A DNA stretch of 6,056 nucleotides from Syntrophomonas sp. (GTDB lineage Bacteria > Bacillota > Syntrophomonadia > Syntrophomonadales > Syntrophomonadaceae): contig DLUN01000045.1 in NCBI GenBank assembly GCA_003444615.1, forward strand, positions 921-6,976. The letters run 5' to 3'. The position numbers and the translations under genes are program-made. How positions within the stretch are numbered: position 1 is the stretch's first letter; every line of letters starts with the position of its first letter. Under the pieces are notes generated by a model that saw only the letters and a program-made list of their open reading frames with translations, did no database searches and was not told the DNA's origin. Shown here in pieces: positions 5,493 through 6,056 of the stretch.

Positions 5493-6056
5493 TTATTCAG
5501 CAAACACATGGGCAAAAGCTTCCTGCACGTTTTTTACCGGAATGATCTCCAGACCGTCCATCTGCAGGGGCACATCGCCCAGATTGTCCGCCGGAATCAG
5601 AACTTTATGAATACCGGCTTGTCTAGCTCCATACAGTTTCTCGTTTAGTCCGCCTACCGCTTTAATCTGACCGCGAATAGATAGTTCACCGGTAACAGCT
5701 ACATCCTGATGAATTCGCTTTTGCTCAATTGCTGACAAGATAGCCAAGTAAATGGCTACGCCAGCGGAAGGCCCGTCCACTTTCCCGCCTCCCACCACAT
5801 TAATATGCAAGTCATAATCCTTAATGTTTTTCCCGGTGGCCTGGCGCAGCACCGAAGCAGCGTTAAAAACTGAGTCCCGGGTCATGGAGCCAGCGGTATC
5901 ATTAAAACGAATAGCTCCCTGACCAGGAGTTTCTGCTGGGAAAGCTACTGCTTCCAGTTCTATTAATCCGCCTTGATATCCATAAACACCTACACCAAAG
6001 ATGCACCCTATTTCCGGCTCCTGTCCGGCCCGGGCATATACCGGCGGGGTGAGGCG
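5493..6056 (-). CDS. lonC: Lon-family ATP-dependent protease, C-terminal part (LonC-like)
   Basis: The open frame enters from beyond 6056 and gives the last 187 residues; the ATP-binding part is outside the window. This is the Lon serine-lysine protease domain. The catalytic Ser is in KVDGPSAG (about residue 97 of the visible part) and the catalytic Lys in GGLNEKLYGAR (about 140), 43 residues apart as in E. coli Lon. The stretch IRFNDTAGSMTRDSVFNAASV resembles the Clostridia/Bacillus LonC (spore_lon_C) group more than B. subtilis LonB, from memory of those families. There is an internal ATG at 5885, but conserved Lon sequence continues upstream of it, so it is not the start. The gene ends with tandem stops (TAATAG) and no clear terminator, so some transcription may enter the trp promoter region. 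Confidence 0.9.
   Translation of the reverse strand, partial: RLTPPVYARAGQEPEIGCIFGVGVYGYQGGLIELEAVAFPAETPGQGAIRFNDTAGSMTRDSVFNAASVLRQATGKNIKDYDLHINVVGGGKVDGPSAGVAIYLAILSAIEQKRIHQDVAVTGELSIRGQIKAVGGLNEKLYGARQAGIHKVLIPADNLGDVPLQMDGLEIIPVKNVQEAFAHVFAE

Noticed and set aside
5493..5885. Complete small 130-residue Lon-like protein starting at the ATG at 5885
   Set aside because: The same frame stays open to the window edge and encodes conserved Lon protease sequence upstream of that ATG, so this is the tail of a larger gene.

Overview
All recognisable genes in this window lie on the minus strand. They form a rearranged tryptophan biosynthesis cluster between the 3' end of a Lon-family protease gene and the 5' end of purA. 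The organism is probably a Firmicute, most likely from the clostridial/Peptococcaceae-like groups. Reasons: a textbook T-box leader, an apparent TRAP-type (MtrB) regulatory leader, the LonC-like protease next to purA, strong purine-rich ribosome binding sites and consensus SigA-type promoters. The species cannot be named from sequence alone.

Layout in the direction of transcription (high to low coordinates): lonC-like 3' end (6056-5493); promoter (5467-5439); tRNA-Trp-sensing T-box leader with intrinsic terminator (about 5430-5161); trpB (5140-3956) overlapping trpA (3963-3181); a 425-base non-coding stretch (3180-2756); trpD (2755-1724); trpC (1709-996); trpF (999-274); a promoter (255-227); and the start of purA (161-1). 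No trpE or trpG is present, so anthranilate must come from genes elsewhere or from outside the cell.

The most striking part is the stretch between trpA and trpD. Read on the minus strand it holds two arrays of GAG/TAG triplets spaced mostly by 2-3 bases, the signature of binding sites for the trp RNA-binding attenuation protein TRAP. The upstream array (3000-2954) is followed by an intrinsic terminator (2942-2914). Part of the array can instead pair over 12 bases with the terminator's 5' arm and loop, giving a TRAP-controlled antiterminator/terminator switch. The downstream array (2837-2785) ends just before the trpD ribosome binding site and could control translation. Each array is preceded by a possible stem-loop.

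The inferred logic is a split operon. Uncharged tRNA-Trp opens the T-box in front of trpBA, and transcription passing trpA is then tested a second time, by tryptophan-loaded TRAP, before it can reach trpDCF. TrpD, TrpC and TrpF also carry unusual residues at positions that normally bind anthranilate, metal or the catalytic proton, whereas TrpB looks ordinary and TrpA has one conservative Asp-to-Glu change.
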